A DNA stretch of 64,000 nt. Origin: Rummeliibacillus suwonensis. Its GTDB lineage: Bacteria; Bacillota; Bacilli; Bacillales_A; Planococcaceae. The notes beneath the pieces are model-generated. The model did not search any database. It was not told the origin of the DNA and saw nothing but the letters and a program-made list of their open reading frames with translations. Location: the NCBI RefSeq assembly GCF_007896435.1, contig NZ_VCBL01000001.1:2417078-2481077 (forward strand). Direction: 5' to 3'. The position numbers and the translations under genes were made by a program. Below are positions 42,228 through 51,445 of this stretch, one piece after another (within the stretch, counting starts at the first letter, position 1; every line of letters begins with the position of its first letter).

Positions 42228-42617
42228 TTATTCAGATATATCCTTTTTTAAAAATTGCGTTCCTGTTTCAATCCAATGGATCAGTTCCAAATAATTTTGT
42301 TGGAGTTGATCATATTCATCTTTTAACTCATAATAGGCTTCTGATAATTGGTCAAAACTTGTTAACGCTTGCTTCAGATGCGTTCTCATCATTTGTTTAG
42401 GCTGAGATTTTGCATTTTCTAAATCTTTTTCATATATTTTGCGTAATGTTTTATTCCATCTAAATCCGCATGCTTGTTTAGTCCTACCTAAAGCTTCTGC
42501 CGCCTCTTGAAAGCCTGCTAATTGCGAGCGTCCCTCACTGACTGCTTGCAGCACAATTTGCGCAAGACGGTCATCATCTTGTTGTAACCATTGATCTTTA
42601 CGTTTTTTTACTTCCAT
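42228..42617 (-). CDS. RsfA-family prespore transcription factor homologue
   Basis: This 129-residue protein begins with a Myb/SANT-like segment (KRKDQWLQQDDDRLAQIVLQAVSEG, then LGRTKQACGFRWNKTLRK, about 4-62) and ends with a coiled coil (about 80-125). RsfA regulates sigma-F genes in the B. subtilis forespore, and ylbO of the same family lies at this locus. ATG 42617 is spaced six bases from GAGGTG. Confidence 0.85.
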   Translation of the reverse strand: MEVKKRKDQWLQQDDDRLAQIVLQAVSEGRSQLAGFQEAAEALGRTKQACGFRWNKTLRKIYEKDLENAKSQPKQMMRTHLKQALTSFDQLSEAYYELKDEYDQLQQNYLELIHWIETGTQFLKKDISE

Positions 42618-42670
42618 ACATATCACCTCGCATTTTTTACTAATATATGCGAGTTTTTTAAGTTTAGAAG

Positions 42671-43432
42671 TTATTTTGTTTTTGATAGAAACTGTTTAAC
42701 AGCTTGCTGGTGTTCTTCACTTTCCCATAATTTTGCACAGGTTTTGACTTCATCCATTACACGATCAAATAGATGTCGTTCACGCCATTTGCGTAATTCC
42801 ATTTCCTTATATGCCTTATGGACATTTGGATGGATTTTTTTCATATCTTCTATAAATTCAGCTAATGCTTGTTCTTTATCATTTTCAAAGATGCGCATAG
42901 CAAAGCCAATCTCGTATAGTAAATCTGCAGGATACGCCTTTGCATCTATCAACATTTTCAAGGCTCTATCGTGACGTAATCCTCGTTCAAATAGGTAAGT
43001 TCCGCCGCCCCATCCAGAAGTAATCCCTAGAGTTCCTTGTATAAAGCCGCATTTTGCTCCTTTTTTAACTAATCGGAAGTCACAAGCGGTCGCTATCTCG
43101 CATCCCCCACCAACTGCTGTTCCATTTACTAATGCAATTGTAGGTACTGGTAAAGTTGCAAGCTCATATAAAATTTTGGCCATTTTACTCAGCATACCAA
43201 AAGCTTGCTCCTCCGTATGAAGATTATGAAATTCAGCTAAATCTCCCCCCGAGCAAAAAGCCTTCTCCCCTTCACCAGTAACGACTAGAAAGCGTACAGA
43301 AGCATGATTATGTACGTACGTAATAACTTCTTTAAATCCTTCCATAACGGCGTCATTGATAGCATTACGCTTTTCTGGACGGTTAATAGTAAATGTTAAT
43401 ACCCCATCAGTTTCTGAAAAATAATATGACAT
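42671..43432 (-). CDS. Enoyl-CoA hydratase/isomerase family protein
   Basis: This 253-residue crotonase-fold protein has the oxyanion-hole segments GEKAFCSGGDL (about 55-65) and NGTAVGGGCEIATACDFR (about 104-121), as in CoA-ester hydratases and isomerases. The usual second catalytic Glu region reads GTLGITSGWGGGTYLFE. The reaction and substrate are not clear. It is a single gene between rpmF and the rsfA-like gene, where B. subtilis has none of this family. Confidence 0.88.
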   Translation of the reverse strand: MSYYFSETDGVLTFTINRPEKRNAINDAVMEGFKEVITYVHNHASVRFLVVTGEGEKAFCSGGDLAEFHNLHTEEQAFGMLSKMAKILYELATLPVPTIALVNGTAVGGGCEIATACDFRLVKKGAKCGFIQGTLGITSGWGGGTYLFERGLRHDRALKMLIDAKAYPADLLYEIGFAMRIFENDKEQALAEFIEDMKKIHPNVHKAYKEMELRKWRERHLFDRVMDEVKTCAKLWESEEHQQAVKQFLSKTK

Positions 43433-43501
43433 ATCATAGTCCCCTTTGTGTAATAGTTGAAATTATCAATTATTTTATCATAAACGTAAACATTACGCCC
43501 T

Positions 43502-43542
43502 AAAAAAAGGACTACTAGAGAGCCATGGTCTCTCTAGTAGTC
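43502..43542 (-). terminator. Terminator of ylbN-rpmF
   Basis: GACTACTAGAGAG (43510-43522) pairs perfectly with CTCTCTAGTAGTC (43530-43542), followed by seven T on the minus strand (43508-43502). Confidence 0.92.
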
Positions 43543-43563
43543 TCTTTTAGAACAAATACTGAA

Positions 43564-43737
43564 TTATTTGTTCACAACTTCTTTACCTTTGTATTGTCCA
43601 CATGCTTTACATACATGGTGAGCCAATTTTAGTTCACCACAGTTAGGGCAAGTAACCATACCTGGTACAGCTAATTTAAAATGTGTGCGACGTTGACGTT
43701 TCGCAGTTTTAGAAGTTCTTCTAAATGGTACAGCCAT
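43564..43737 (-). CDS. rpmF: 50S ribosomal protein L32
   Basis: L32 is a zinc-ribbon protein of the large ribosomal subunit. ATG 43737 follows AAGGAGG by eight bases and gives 57 residues ([17 protein letters not shown]). Zinc ligands are Cys30, Cys33, Cys43 and Cys46, so this is the zinc-binding form. It follows ylbN as in most bacteria. Confidence 0.97.
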   Translation of the reverse strand: MAVPFRRTSKTAKRQRRTHFKLAVPGMVTCPNCGELKLAHHVCKACGQYKGKEVVNK

Positions 43738-43761
43738 TGATGGCACCTCCTTACAGATCGG

Positions 43762-44295
43762 TTATTCGTCTGTTTGATCAAAATACTTAGCTAAAGCAGC
43801 CAGTCTTGGATCCGTCTTTTGTATGTCTTTTTCTTTTTGACTTAAAAACTCATCTTCCGTTAGATAAGACCAATCGGCATTATTTGGGGGAGCTGGCTTT
43901 TCGACACCTTCTTTGAACACTTGCATAGGAATTTCTAATAGGATGAGTTCCTCTAATACAGGATCAACATCGATAACCTCACCTTTTACAGGATGAACAT
44001 TATCGTATTCATCTGCATTGATAGTATCTGACCAGCTGAATACTTCATCTGATTCAATATCATAAGGAAACTCAACATCTTCCCAAGTTCGCGAACAAGG
44101 AAGTACAATCGTGCCTGTCAAATGAAAATGACAGTTCATTCGTTCTGCACCAAACGTGCAGAATCCTTCTACATGAACGGGTGTACTACGGCGAATATCC
44201 GTATTACGACGCATAAGTCCATCCAATTGAACAATTTCGTCAATTGGCATCCCGTTTTGGCGATATTTAGATAATTGTGGGATTGCCCATTTCAT
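43762..44295 (-). CDS. ylbN: DUF177 / YceD-family protein
   Basis: This 177-residue protein of the YceD/DUF177 family (HFHLTGTIVLPCSRTWEDVEFPYD motif region at about 55-78) is almost always encoded before rpmF. Members have been linked to 23S rRNA accumulation in bacteria and plastids. No enzymatic site is seen. It is transcribed with rpmF, 24 bases apart. Confidence 0.92.
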   Translation of the reverse strand: MKWAIPQLSKYRQNGMPIDEIVQLDGLMRRNTDIRRSTPVHVEGFCTFGAERMNCHFHLTGTIVLPCSRTWEDVEFPYDIESDEVFSWSDTINADEYDNVHPVKGEVIDVDPVLEELILLEIPMQVFKEGVEKPAPPNNADWSYLTEDEFLSQKEKDIQKTDPRLAALAKYFDQTDE

Positions 44296-44404
44296 ACATT
44301 TATCACCTCAAGACAACAAAGTTGATTATATAATGCGAATTTACAGATGTCAAGATATTTTCTTGTCACCAGGCGAAAGTACTCGTATAATCATATTACT
44401 AAGT

Positions 44405-44565
44405 ATAAAGTGAAGCTTCCATCAGTGAAGGGGTTTTCTTCATCCCCCACTGATGGTTAGCTGAACCAATCGGACTTTTACGGGCAGTTCATCCCCCACC
44501 TACTTTTTTTCGTTTCTCTCTCAATCTTGAGGTGGGGGTCTTACTGCCCGTTAAAGCGGGATAAA
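44405..44565 (+). repeat. bcr1-like element, copy C (short form, near-complete)
   Basis: It is flanked by ATAAA at 44405-44409 and 44561-44565. Hairpin 1 pairs CCATCAGTG with CACTGATGG. Hairpin 2 pairs ACGGGCAGT (44480-44488) with ACTGCCCGT (44543-44551) and, inside it, CCCCCACCT with AGGTGGGGG. It ends one base before the tmcAL ribosome binding site and supplies a false upstream ATG (44527). Confidence 0.85.
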
Positions 44566-44577
44566 CGGGGTGAAGAT

Positions 44578-45777
44578 TTGATTGCAACAGGTGTAGTCGT
44601 TGAGTACAATCCATTTCATAATGGACATCTCTATCATATCAAACAATCAAAGAAACATACAGATGCAGATGTAATGATTGCAGTTATGAGTGGTCATTTC
44701 TTACAGCGCGGCGAACCAGCATTTATCGATAAATGGACAAGAACGAAAATTGCGTTAGCAAATGGTGCCGATCTAGTCATTGAATTACCCTATAGTTATG
44801 CAACAGCTCAAGCAAGCGATTTTGCAAAGGGTGGCGTTCTGTTATTAGAAGCCTTACAATGTGACTTTTTATCTTTCGGTAGTGAACAAGGGGAAATTAC
44901 ACCCTTTTTGGATACCTACAAACTATTGGAAGACCATAACAACGAATTACAACAGAATGTGAAGCAATTGGTTCAAAGGGGTTTAAGCTACCCTCAAGCA
45001 TTAAATACAGCTTATCAACGGCTTATTCCTAATAACCAGCTTACATACGCGGATTTAACAAAGCCCAACAATATTCTTGGCTATCACTACGTAGAAGCTG
45101 TTCAAAAATATCACACAAATGTGAAACCAATTACCATTCAACGAGTTCAAGCTGGTTACCATGATGCGATTCAAAATGGTACAACAATTGCCAGTGCCAC
45201 AGGAATACGTCAAGCGATTCAAGAGCACCATTCCCTACAAAATGTTTCTTCTTTTTTACCTAAGGCAACTTTCCATGCATTGACAGAGTGGTATGATGAA
45301 CACCATCATTTTGCTAGTTGGGAACTTTTTTGGCCATTTTTACGATTCTCTATACTTCGTCTATCGCCAAAAGAAATTGCATCATATGCTGAAGTTACGG
45401 AAGGAATTGAATTTTTGATTATACAGGCGGCAAAGGAATGTCCTGATTTTAATGATTTTATGCAAAAAGTAAAATCGAAACGATATACATGGACAAGAAT
45501 ACAACGGATGTTAACGCATATTTTCACCAATTTTACATGGCAGCAACTAAAATCATCGGATCTTCCTAACTATATTCGCTTACTTGGTATGACCCAAAAC
45601 GGACAACAATATTTATCTGAACGAAAAAAATTATTTACGCTTCCTGTGATTAGCAGAGCCGCAAGCTCGAATGATCCGATGTTATTACAAGATATTCATG
45701 CCACAGATTTATATATGCTAGCACTTGGGAAAAATAAAATAGGGATGGACTATAAAATCCCGCCCATCCGCATCTAA
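44578..45777 (+). CDS. tmcAL: tRNA(Met) cytidine acetate ligase
   Basis: TmcAL makes N4-acetylcytidine at the wobble base of elongator tRNA-Met using acetate and ATP. TTG 44578 is chosen: GGGGTG lies five bases upstream, and the product then begins MIATGVVVEYNPFHNGHLYH, as in B. subtilis YlbM. An in-frame ATG at 44527 would add 17 residues encoded by the bcr1-like element. The nucleotidyltransferase motif is FHNGH (13-17). The protein has 399 residues. The stop codon abuts that of sepM on the other strand. Confidence 0.93.
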   Translation: MIATGVVVEYNPFHNGHLYHIKQSKKHTDADVMIAVMSGHFLQRGEPAFIDKWTRTKIALANGADLVIELPYSYATAQASDFAKGGVLLLEALQCDFLSFGSEQGEITPFLDTYKLLEDHNNELQQNVKQLVQRGLSYPQALNTAYQRLIPNNQLTYADLTKPNNILGYHYVEAVQKYHTNVKPITIQRVQAGYHDAIQNGTTIASATGIRQAIQEHHSLQNVSSFLPKATFHALTEWYDEHHHFASWELFWPFLRFSILRLSPKEIASYAEVTEGIEFLIIQAAKECPDFNDFMQKVKSKRYTWTRIQRMLTHIFTNFTWQQLKSSDLPNYIRLLGMTQNGQQYLSERKKLFTLPVISRAASSNDPMLLQDIHATDLYMLALGKNKIGMDYKIPPIRI

Positions 45778-46827
45778 TTATTTCTTTTCTGGAAGCTTTT
45801 CTAAGTAATTCAAAGCATCATCTATATTTTTTACAGGTACGATCTTCATCTTCGTACCTATTTTTTTGGCTTCTTGTACAGCTTCTTGATAATTTGTTTG
45901 AATACCAGGATTCTTTTTCTTTACAGCTTCGGGTAATGTATCGTTGGGTGCAAAAAAGATTTCCACTCCTGCATCATTTGCAGCAATGACTTTTTTATCA
46001 ATTCCTCCAATCCTACCAACATCTCCTGTTTCAAGCATTTCGCCTGTTCCAGCAATATTGTAGCCTTTTGTTAAATCACCTTTTGTCAATTGATCAATAA
46101 TCTCTAAAGTAAACATCAAACCAGCCGAGGGTCCACCAATATCTTCAGCATCAATCTTCACTTTAGGCTCTGTAGTAATAGATGTACTGTCAGCAAATGT
46201 GATACCAAGACCAATTTTCCCGCCTGTTCCAGGTATTTTTTTTAATTTTATCTTTTTCACCATCGTTTGATGATCACGCTTAATTTTTACTTTAACTTGA
46301 TCACCCTTTTTCTTATTAGCTAAGTAATCAACAAGTTCTTTATGTTTATGAACTTCTTTCCCATCTATTCCAATCACTTCGTCACCTGTATTTAAAATAT
46401 GATCGGCTGCACCGTTTGCTACGACGTAGTAAACGTAGACTCCATTGTAATGGATCTTATAGTTAAGGTTTGCTTTTTTAAAAGCAACATATTTTGCATT
46501 AAATTGTGAGTCCGTCATCAGTTTGAGCTGACGGTTATTATAATCCTTATCACTTTCGTTTGGATTACGTACTTGATTATCTTTTAAAATTTCCTTTTCA
46601 TCGCTGAAATGGGCTAGAGCATAAGTAAATGGTGTAGCAACAGACATAGAAACTGTCATCATATTTAGTTTTCCTTTACTAGGTTGATCCGCATTTTCAA
46701 CTTTTACATAATCACCTAAATCATATGCACCGCCTGGTTGCATAATATAATAATGCATTGGATAAACAAAACCTAATATGATAAGCACTATTAACATAGT
46801 TAATGTAAAAAATTTTTTTAATTTCAC
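45778..46827 (-). CDS. ylbL: SepM-like PDZ/Lon-type membrane protease (YlbL)
   Basis: This membrane-anchored serine protease has one N-terminal helix (about 6-24), a PDZ domain (about 130-190) and a Lon-type protease domain with Ser234 (EDIGGPSAGLMF) and Lys279 (GGIDKKVIAAN). Relatives include SepM of streptococci and B. subtilis YlbL. GTG 46827 follows GGAGGTG and gives 349 residues. Upstream in-frame codons reach into the bcr1-like element 46937-47074 and are rejected. Confidence 0.9.
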   Translation of the reverse strand: MKLKKFFTLTMLIVLIILGFVYPMHYYIMQPGGAYDLGDYVKVENADQPSKGKLNMMTVSMSVATPFTYALAHFSDEKEILKDNQVRNPNESDKDYNNRQLKLMTDSQFNAKYVAFKKANLNYKIHYNGVYVYYVVANGAADHILNTGDEVIGIDGKEVHKHKELVDYLANKKKGDQVKVKIKRDHQTMVKKIKLKKIPGTGGKIGLGITFADSTSITTEPKVKIDAEDIGGPSAGLMFTLEIIDQLTKGDLTKGYNIAGTGEMLETGDVGRIGGIDKKVIAANDAGVEIFFAPNDTLPEAVKKKNPGIQTNYQEAVQEAKKIGTKMKIVPVKNIDDALNYLEKLPEKK

Positions 46828-46936
46828 CGTGACACCTCCAAAATAACAACCATCTATTGACATATGATATGACGCAATTACAGTAAAATTGTTCTCCAAC
46901 AATTGTTCAATTAGTTTATCACTAGTTTCTTTTTTC

Positions 46937-47074
46937 ATAAAGTGTGAAACTTCCCCTAGTGGAGTTCTTTTTCCCACTAGGGGTTAGTTGAACCAATCGG
47001 GCTTTTACAGACAGTCTTTCCCGCACTTAAACTCTGCTTGTTGGTGAGTTTACTGCCTGTTTAAGCGGGATAAA
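46937..47074 (+). repeat. bcr1-like element, copy D (tandem, first)
   Basis: It starts at ATAAA (46937-46941) and ends at ATAAA (47070-47074), which is also the first base block of copy E. It has the variant 3' hairpin with AAACTC/GAGTTT and an ACTGCCTGT arm. With copy E it fills most of the 391-base gap between ylbL and ylbJ. The remainder (46828-46936) shows no clear promoter. Confidence 0.82.
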
Positions 47075-47205
47075 GTGAAACTTCTCCTAGTGGAGTTCTT
47101 CATCCCACTAGTAGTTAGTTGAACCAATCGGGCTTTTACAGGCAGTCTTTCCCGCACTTAAACTCTGCTTGTTGGTGAGTTTACTGCCTGTTTAAGCGGG
47201 ACAAA
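47070..47205 (+). repeat. bcr1-like element, copy E (tandem, second)
   Basis: It begins at the ATAAA shared with copy D and ends GCGGGACAAA. Its body is nearly identical to copy D. The stem ACAGGCAGT (47138-47146) with ACTGCCTGT (47183-47191) is fully paired. It ends 13 bases before the ylbJ start codon. Confidence 0.82.
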
Positions 47206-47218
47206 ATAATAAGAATGG

Positions 47219-48142
47219 ATGATGTGCATCGTATTACATTACAGCAATATATTGTTATGCTGGCTTTTTATACTACTATTATTGTTGCAACCCGGACTAG
47301 CCCATGAAGGTGCCGATACGGGAATAAAAATTTTCATTGATCATTTATTTCCATATTTACTTCCATATCTCATATTAACTCAATGGTTATTACGATTAAC
47401 AAACGTATCTAGTATACCACAGCATACAAAATGGAAATTTTACTTACAAGTTTATTTTCTAAGTGCATTGGGTGGATTTCCGACAGGTGCTGCCACAATT
47501 AACTTTTTACTAAAATCCCAACAAATCACTAAAAGAGAAGCACCACTATTATTAGCAATCTGTCATGCGCCAAGCCCACTCTTCGTGGTTGGTTTTGTAG
47601 GAGTTGAAATATTAAAGAATCCAACGAGTGGATGGTATATGCTTTCTTTGATCCATTTTGTTAATATAGTCATGCTCTTTATATTTATGCTTAAATTTCG
47701 AAAAACAAATACAAAACCAATCGTCACTCATCAATCAGAGGTACTTTCGACATCTCCACTAATAGAAAGTATCAAAAATAGTTTGCCTACTGTTCTTCTC
47801 GTAGCTGCTACAGTTATTTTCTTTACGACAATTAGTTTTGTGATGACAGAAACTATATTACGTTTTGTTCATCAGTTACCAGATATCGTTATGCTAGCAC
47901 TTTATAGTGTTCTTGAAATGACTTCAGGCTTAGCTGTTTCCCAAAACTTATTTACACATTCAAAATGGTTAGAGCTCATTGTGATAACCATTTTAACGCT
48001 ACAGGGCCTAAGTATACATTTACAAGTTGCGGTATTAGCAAAAGAGGCAAAAATTTCGATGGTTCCATATGCATATACAAGAATTTTCCAAACATTTCTA
48101 ATTCCACTCTTGTATTGGTTAATCTTTCTCCCCCACCGCTAA
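47219..48142 (+). CDS. ylbJ: YlbJ-like sporulation integral membrane protein
   Basis: YlbJ belongs to the nucleoside-recognition (Gate) membrane family and is needed for spore cortex formation in B. subtilis. The 307-residue protein has about eight hydrophobic segments and the family pattern HLFPYLLPYLIL (41-52) and LGGFPTGAATINFLLKS (near 81-97). It is about 100 residues shorter than I expect for B. subtilis YlbJ. There is no good Shine-Dalgarno before ATG 47219, and the bcr1-like copy E ends just upstream. Confidence 0.8.
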   Translation: MMCIVLHYSNILLCWLFILLLLLQPGLAHEGADTGIKIFIDHLFPYLLPYLILTQWLLRLTNVSSIPQHTKWKFYLQVYFLSALGGFPTGAATINFLLKSQQITKREAPLLLAICHAPSPLFVVGFVGVEILKNPTSGWYMLSLIHFVNIVMLFIFMLKFRKTNTKPIVTHQSEVLSTSPLIESIKNSLPTVLLVAATVIFFTTISFVMTETILRFVHQLPDIVMLALYSVLEMTSGLAVSQNLFTHSKWLELIVITILTLQGLSIHLQVAVLAKEAKISMVPYAYTRIFQTFLIPLLYWLIFLPHR

Positions 48143-48165
48143 CGTTTATACTAGAACTGCCAACT

Positions 48166-48322
48166 ATAAAGTAAAACTTTCATCAGTGGAGTTTTTCTTC
48201 ATCCCCACTGATGGTTAGCAAAACCAATCGGGCGCATATGGACAGTTGTTCCCCCACCTATCTTTCTCGTTTCTCTCTAAAACTTGAGGTGGGGATCTTA
48301 CTGCCCGTTCATGCGGGATAAA
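48166..48322 (+). repeat. bcr1-like element, copy F (short form)
   Basis: It is flanked by ATAAA at 48166-48170 and 48318-48322. Hairpin 1 (CATCAGTGG with CCACTGATG) and the CCCCCACCT/AGGTGGGG hairpin are intact. The ATGGACAGT/ACTGCCCGT stem carries a wobble and a mismatch. It lies between the ylbJ and coaD 3' ends. Confidence 0.85.
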
Positions 48323-48323
48323 A

Positions 48324-48366
48324 TTAAAAGAGTACAATTCAGCTCAACGCTAAATCGTACTCTTCT
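48324..48366 (-). terminator. Terminator of coaD
   Basis: AAGAGTACAAT (48328-48338) pairs with ATCGTACTCTT (48354-48364) with one mismatch, and TTTTAATTTT follows on the minus strand. It begins directly after the bcr1-like copy F. Confidence 0.8.
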
Positions 48367-48388
48367 TATTTGCTATGCTATTTTCCTA

Positions 48389-49454
<1,066 letters not shown>

Positions 49455-49494
49455 TAATATATCAAACCTTTATATATCTTAATATTGGCGTACC

Positions 49495-50916
49495 TTATGA
49501 TTCGTTTTTAGTTGTTTTTATATCGATGCGCTTATCTGATTTTTCAACATTTACAAGGAATAATCGAACTAACCATGCCTCTTCAATGTAGTATTGGTTT
49601 CCATATTTCTCAATTGGCTGAGAAACAATATCGTATCGATGCTCGTTGTAAACATAAAACGGTTCATCCATTGGAAATCTAAATGAACGAGTCTCACTTG
49701 TAATGTAGAAGCCATGTGGTCCTACTTTTGAAGTATACCCAAGTTTCTTCAAGATTGGCTTAATAGAATATAAAATACGCCCATCTTTAAATATAACTTG
49801 CACGTTATTTTGTTGCAATCCATTTATATAGATTGGACGATTATCTTCAAATAACAAAGGTGCTATATTCTTTCCGTTATTGGCATTCATATCAAAGAAT
49901 GATGTTTTTAAGCTTAGGGAATCTGATAAAAGATTATCCAGTTTTGTTGTCGTCACTTCTTTACCCTGCATATCTTCTAAACCTTTTTTCCATTCTGCCA
50001 ATTGATCTTGATTCATGTAATTCTTTAATATACCTATCATTTTCTGTGCCTTGGCAGTACCTAAAGTACGCTCTGTTAGGAATGATGCCACAACCTCTGG
50101 TACCCATGATGGAGTCGTATTAAATTTATACTTTTGGTGAATTTGAGATAGGATCACTTTTTGCTCTAATGTTTTTTCATTGATTTCGGAGGTAAACAAA
50201 ATACGTCCCGCAGAATGTCTCTTTTGATTTGTTTCTATAATCGCTACATGTTCAAAATCTTCTAATTCTAATCCTTTTAATGATTTACTTAAATCACCAG
50301 ATATATTATTTTTACCATAGAGTGTCATTTGATCATTTGTGAATACTTTTTTCATTTTATTTTTTTGCCAATATAAAGAAGTTACAGGACCATTTCCACT
50401 AAACATCGTATATTGGACTAAAACCATTTTCTTACTATCTATTTCTGGTAAACCTGTTATCCATTGTCCCCCTGTATGTGTTTCATCCGTAATATGTACT
50501 GTCGTATGCACAGGTGTCCCTTTTGGCAATGTTAAGAAAATATTCCGCAAAATTTGTCCGGATTTTAAACCCTTTTTTGAGACAGGAATAACATAGGATA
50601 ATGTCTGTTCTTCCGTTTTTCCTTTTTGTAAACCAGTTAGTGTTTTATTTAATCGATTACAATTATTTTTGTCATCCGAAGAACAAGCTTTTTTGATACT
50701 TTTAGCAGGCCATATAAGCTTTATACTTTCTTCAGGTAAAGAACTAAGATGATGATGAACGATCAGCTTTCCTTTTTGATAAACAACATCTATGTCCTGA
50801 TTATAATGAAGGGACTCATCTTCTGATAACTGATCCGAATAAACATGGTACTGAAAAGCCAACATAACACCATTTATTACTAACAATATGGAAAATAAAC
50901 TGGCTGCAAATTTCAT
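49495..50916 (-). CDS. Membrane-anchored protein with C-terminal stalk (copper amine oxidase N-like) domain
   Basis: I do not recognise a named family for the full 473-residue protein. It has an N-terminal signal-like helix (MKFAASLFSILLVINGVMLAF), so most of it should lie outside the membrane. The C-terminal part (about 355-455, PIYINGLQQNNVQVIFKDG ... YSIKPILKKLGY) resembles the stalk or copper-amine-oxidase N-terminal domains often found on Gram-positive surface proteins, without an enzyme site. It sits between rsmD and the DUF7147 gene, 40 bases before rsmD. The function is unknown. Confidence 0.75.
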   Translation of the reverse strand: MKFAASLFSILLVINGVMLAFQYHVYSDQLSEDESLHYNQDIDVVYQKGKLIVHHHLSSLPEESIKLIWPAKSIKKACSSDDKNNCNRLNKTLTGLQKGKTEEQTLSYVIPVSKKGLKSGQILRNIFLTLPKGTPVHTTVHITDETHTGGQWITGLPEIDSKKMVLVQYTMFSGNGPVTSLYWQKNKMKKVFTNDQMTLYGKNNISGDLSKSLKGLELEDFEHVAIIETNQKRHSAGRILFTSEINEKTLEQKVILSQIHQKYKFNTTPSWVPEVVASFLTERTLGTAKAQKMIGILKNYMNQDQLAEWKKGLEDMQGKEVTTTKLDNLLSDSLSLKTSFFDMNANNGKNIAPLLFEDNRPIYINGLQQNNVQVIFKDGRILYSIKPILKKLGYTSKVGPHGFYITSETRSFRFPMDEPFYVYNEHRYDIVSQPIEKYGNQYYIEEAWLVRLFLVNVEKSDKRIDIKTTKNES

Positions 50917-50963
50917 GTGCTAATCCCCCAAATCATGATACTATGTGTAAAGAAAGGACGTGT

Positions 50964-51359
50964 ATGATAATGATTCAACAATTTATAGAGCTTGGAGAAG
51001 GCTATGGTGACGTTTACGAACTTTGCGAACTTATGAAAACAAATAAGCATCGTATTCATCGTACTTTTGTATTTACCGCAACTGGTAACGAGCAAAAAGT
51101 CGCATCTATTGCAGTAGTATTGAAGCCAGTTGGAGACAGTAAGTTTACACCCATTTATATTTGTCGAGAAGGAATTCCTTACTCAACTGAAAAGCCTTCA
51201 AAACGATTAGAACTATTTGAGGAAACCGCAAAAGAGCTAAATCAATTACTGATTACATTAGATGTAAAACATTCCTCAATTTATGCTGAAAAAGAGCTAT
51301 ATTATCAATATTTGATTGGAATATTACGCCTTTATCACTATATCCCGTCATTGCACTAA
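50964..51359 (+). CDS. DUF7147-type small conserved protein
   Basis: This protein of about 131 residues (MIMIQQFIELGEGYGDVYELCELMKTN...) has the conserved ending AEKELYYQYLIGILRLYHYIP. It matches a Bacillales family that is often mislabelled methylthioribose kinase; it is far too short for that enzyme. ATG 50964 follows AAAGGA by five bases. It is transcribed away from the stalk-protein gene. The function is unknown and the domain number is from memory. Confidence 0.75.
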   Translation: MIMIQQFIELGEGYGDVYELCELMKTNKHRIHRTFVFTATGNEQKVASIAVVLKPVGDSKFTPIYICREGIPYSTEKPSKRLELFEETAKELNQLLITLDVKHSSIYAEKELYYQYLIGILRLYHYIPSLH

Positions 51360-51445
51360 TTACTTATTTTCGCAACAAAATTATATTGTTACTAGATATA
51401 AATTACTATCTTTTTTTATATCGACAGGGATCATCAATACTTTAC

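Noticed and set aside
42034-42294. 86-codon open frame on the plus strand
   Set aside because: It runs through the terminator hairpin at 42124-42161 and into the rsfA-like gene on the other strand, so it is a chance frame.
46937-47205. Tandem near-identical units as a possible CRISPR array
   Set aside because: There are only two units of about 135 bp with no unique spacers and no cas genes. They are tandem bcr1-like elements.
50964-51359. Methylthioribose kinase
   Set aside because: Proteins like this are often given that name, but at about 131 residues it has no kinase motifs and is about a third of the enzyme's length.
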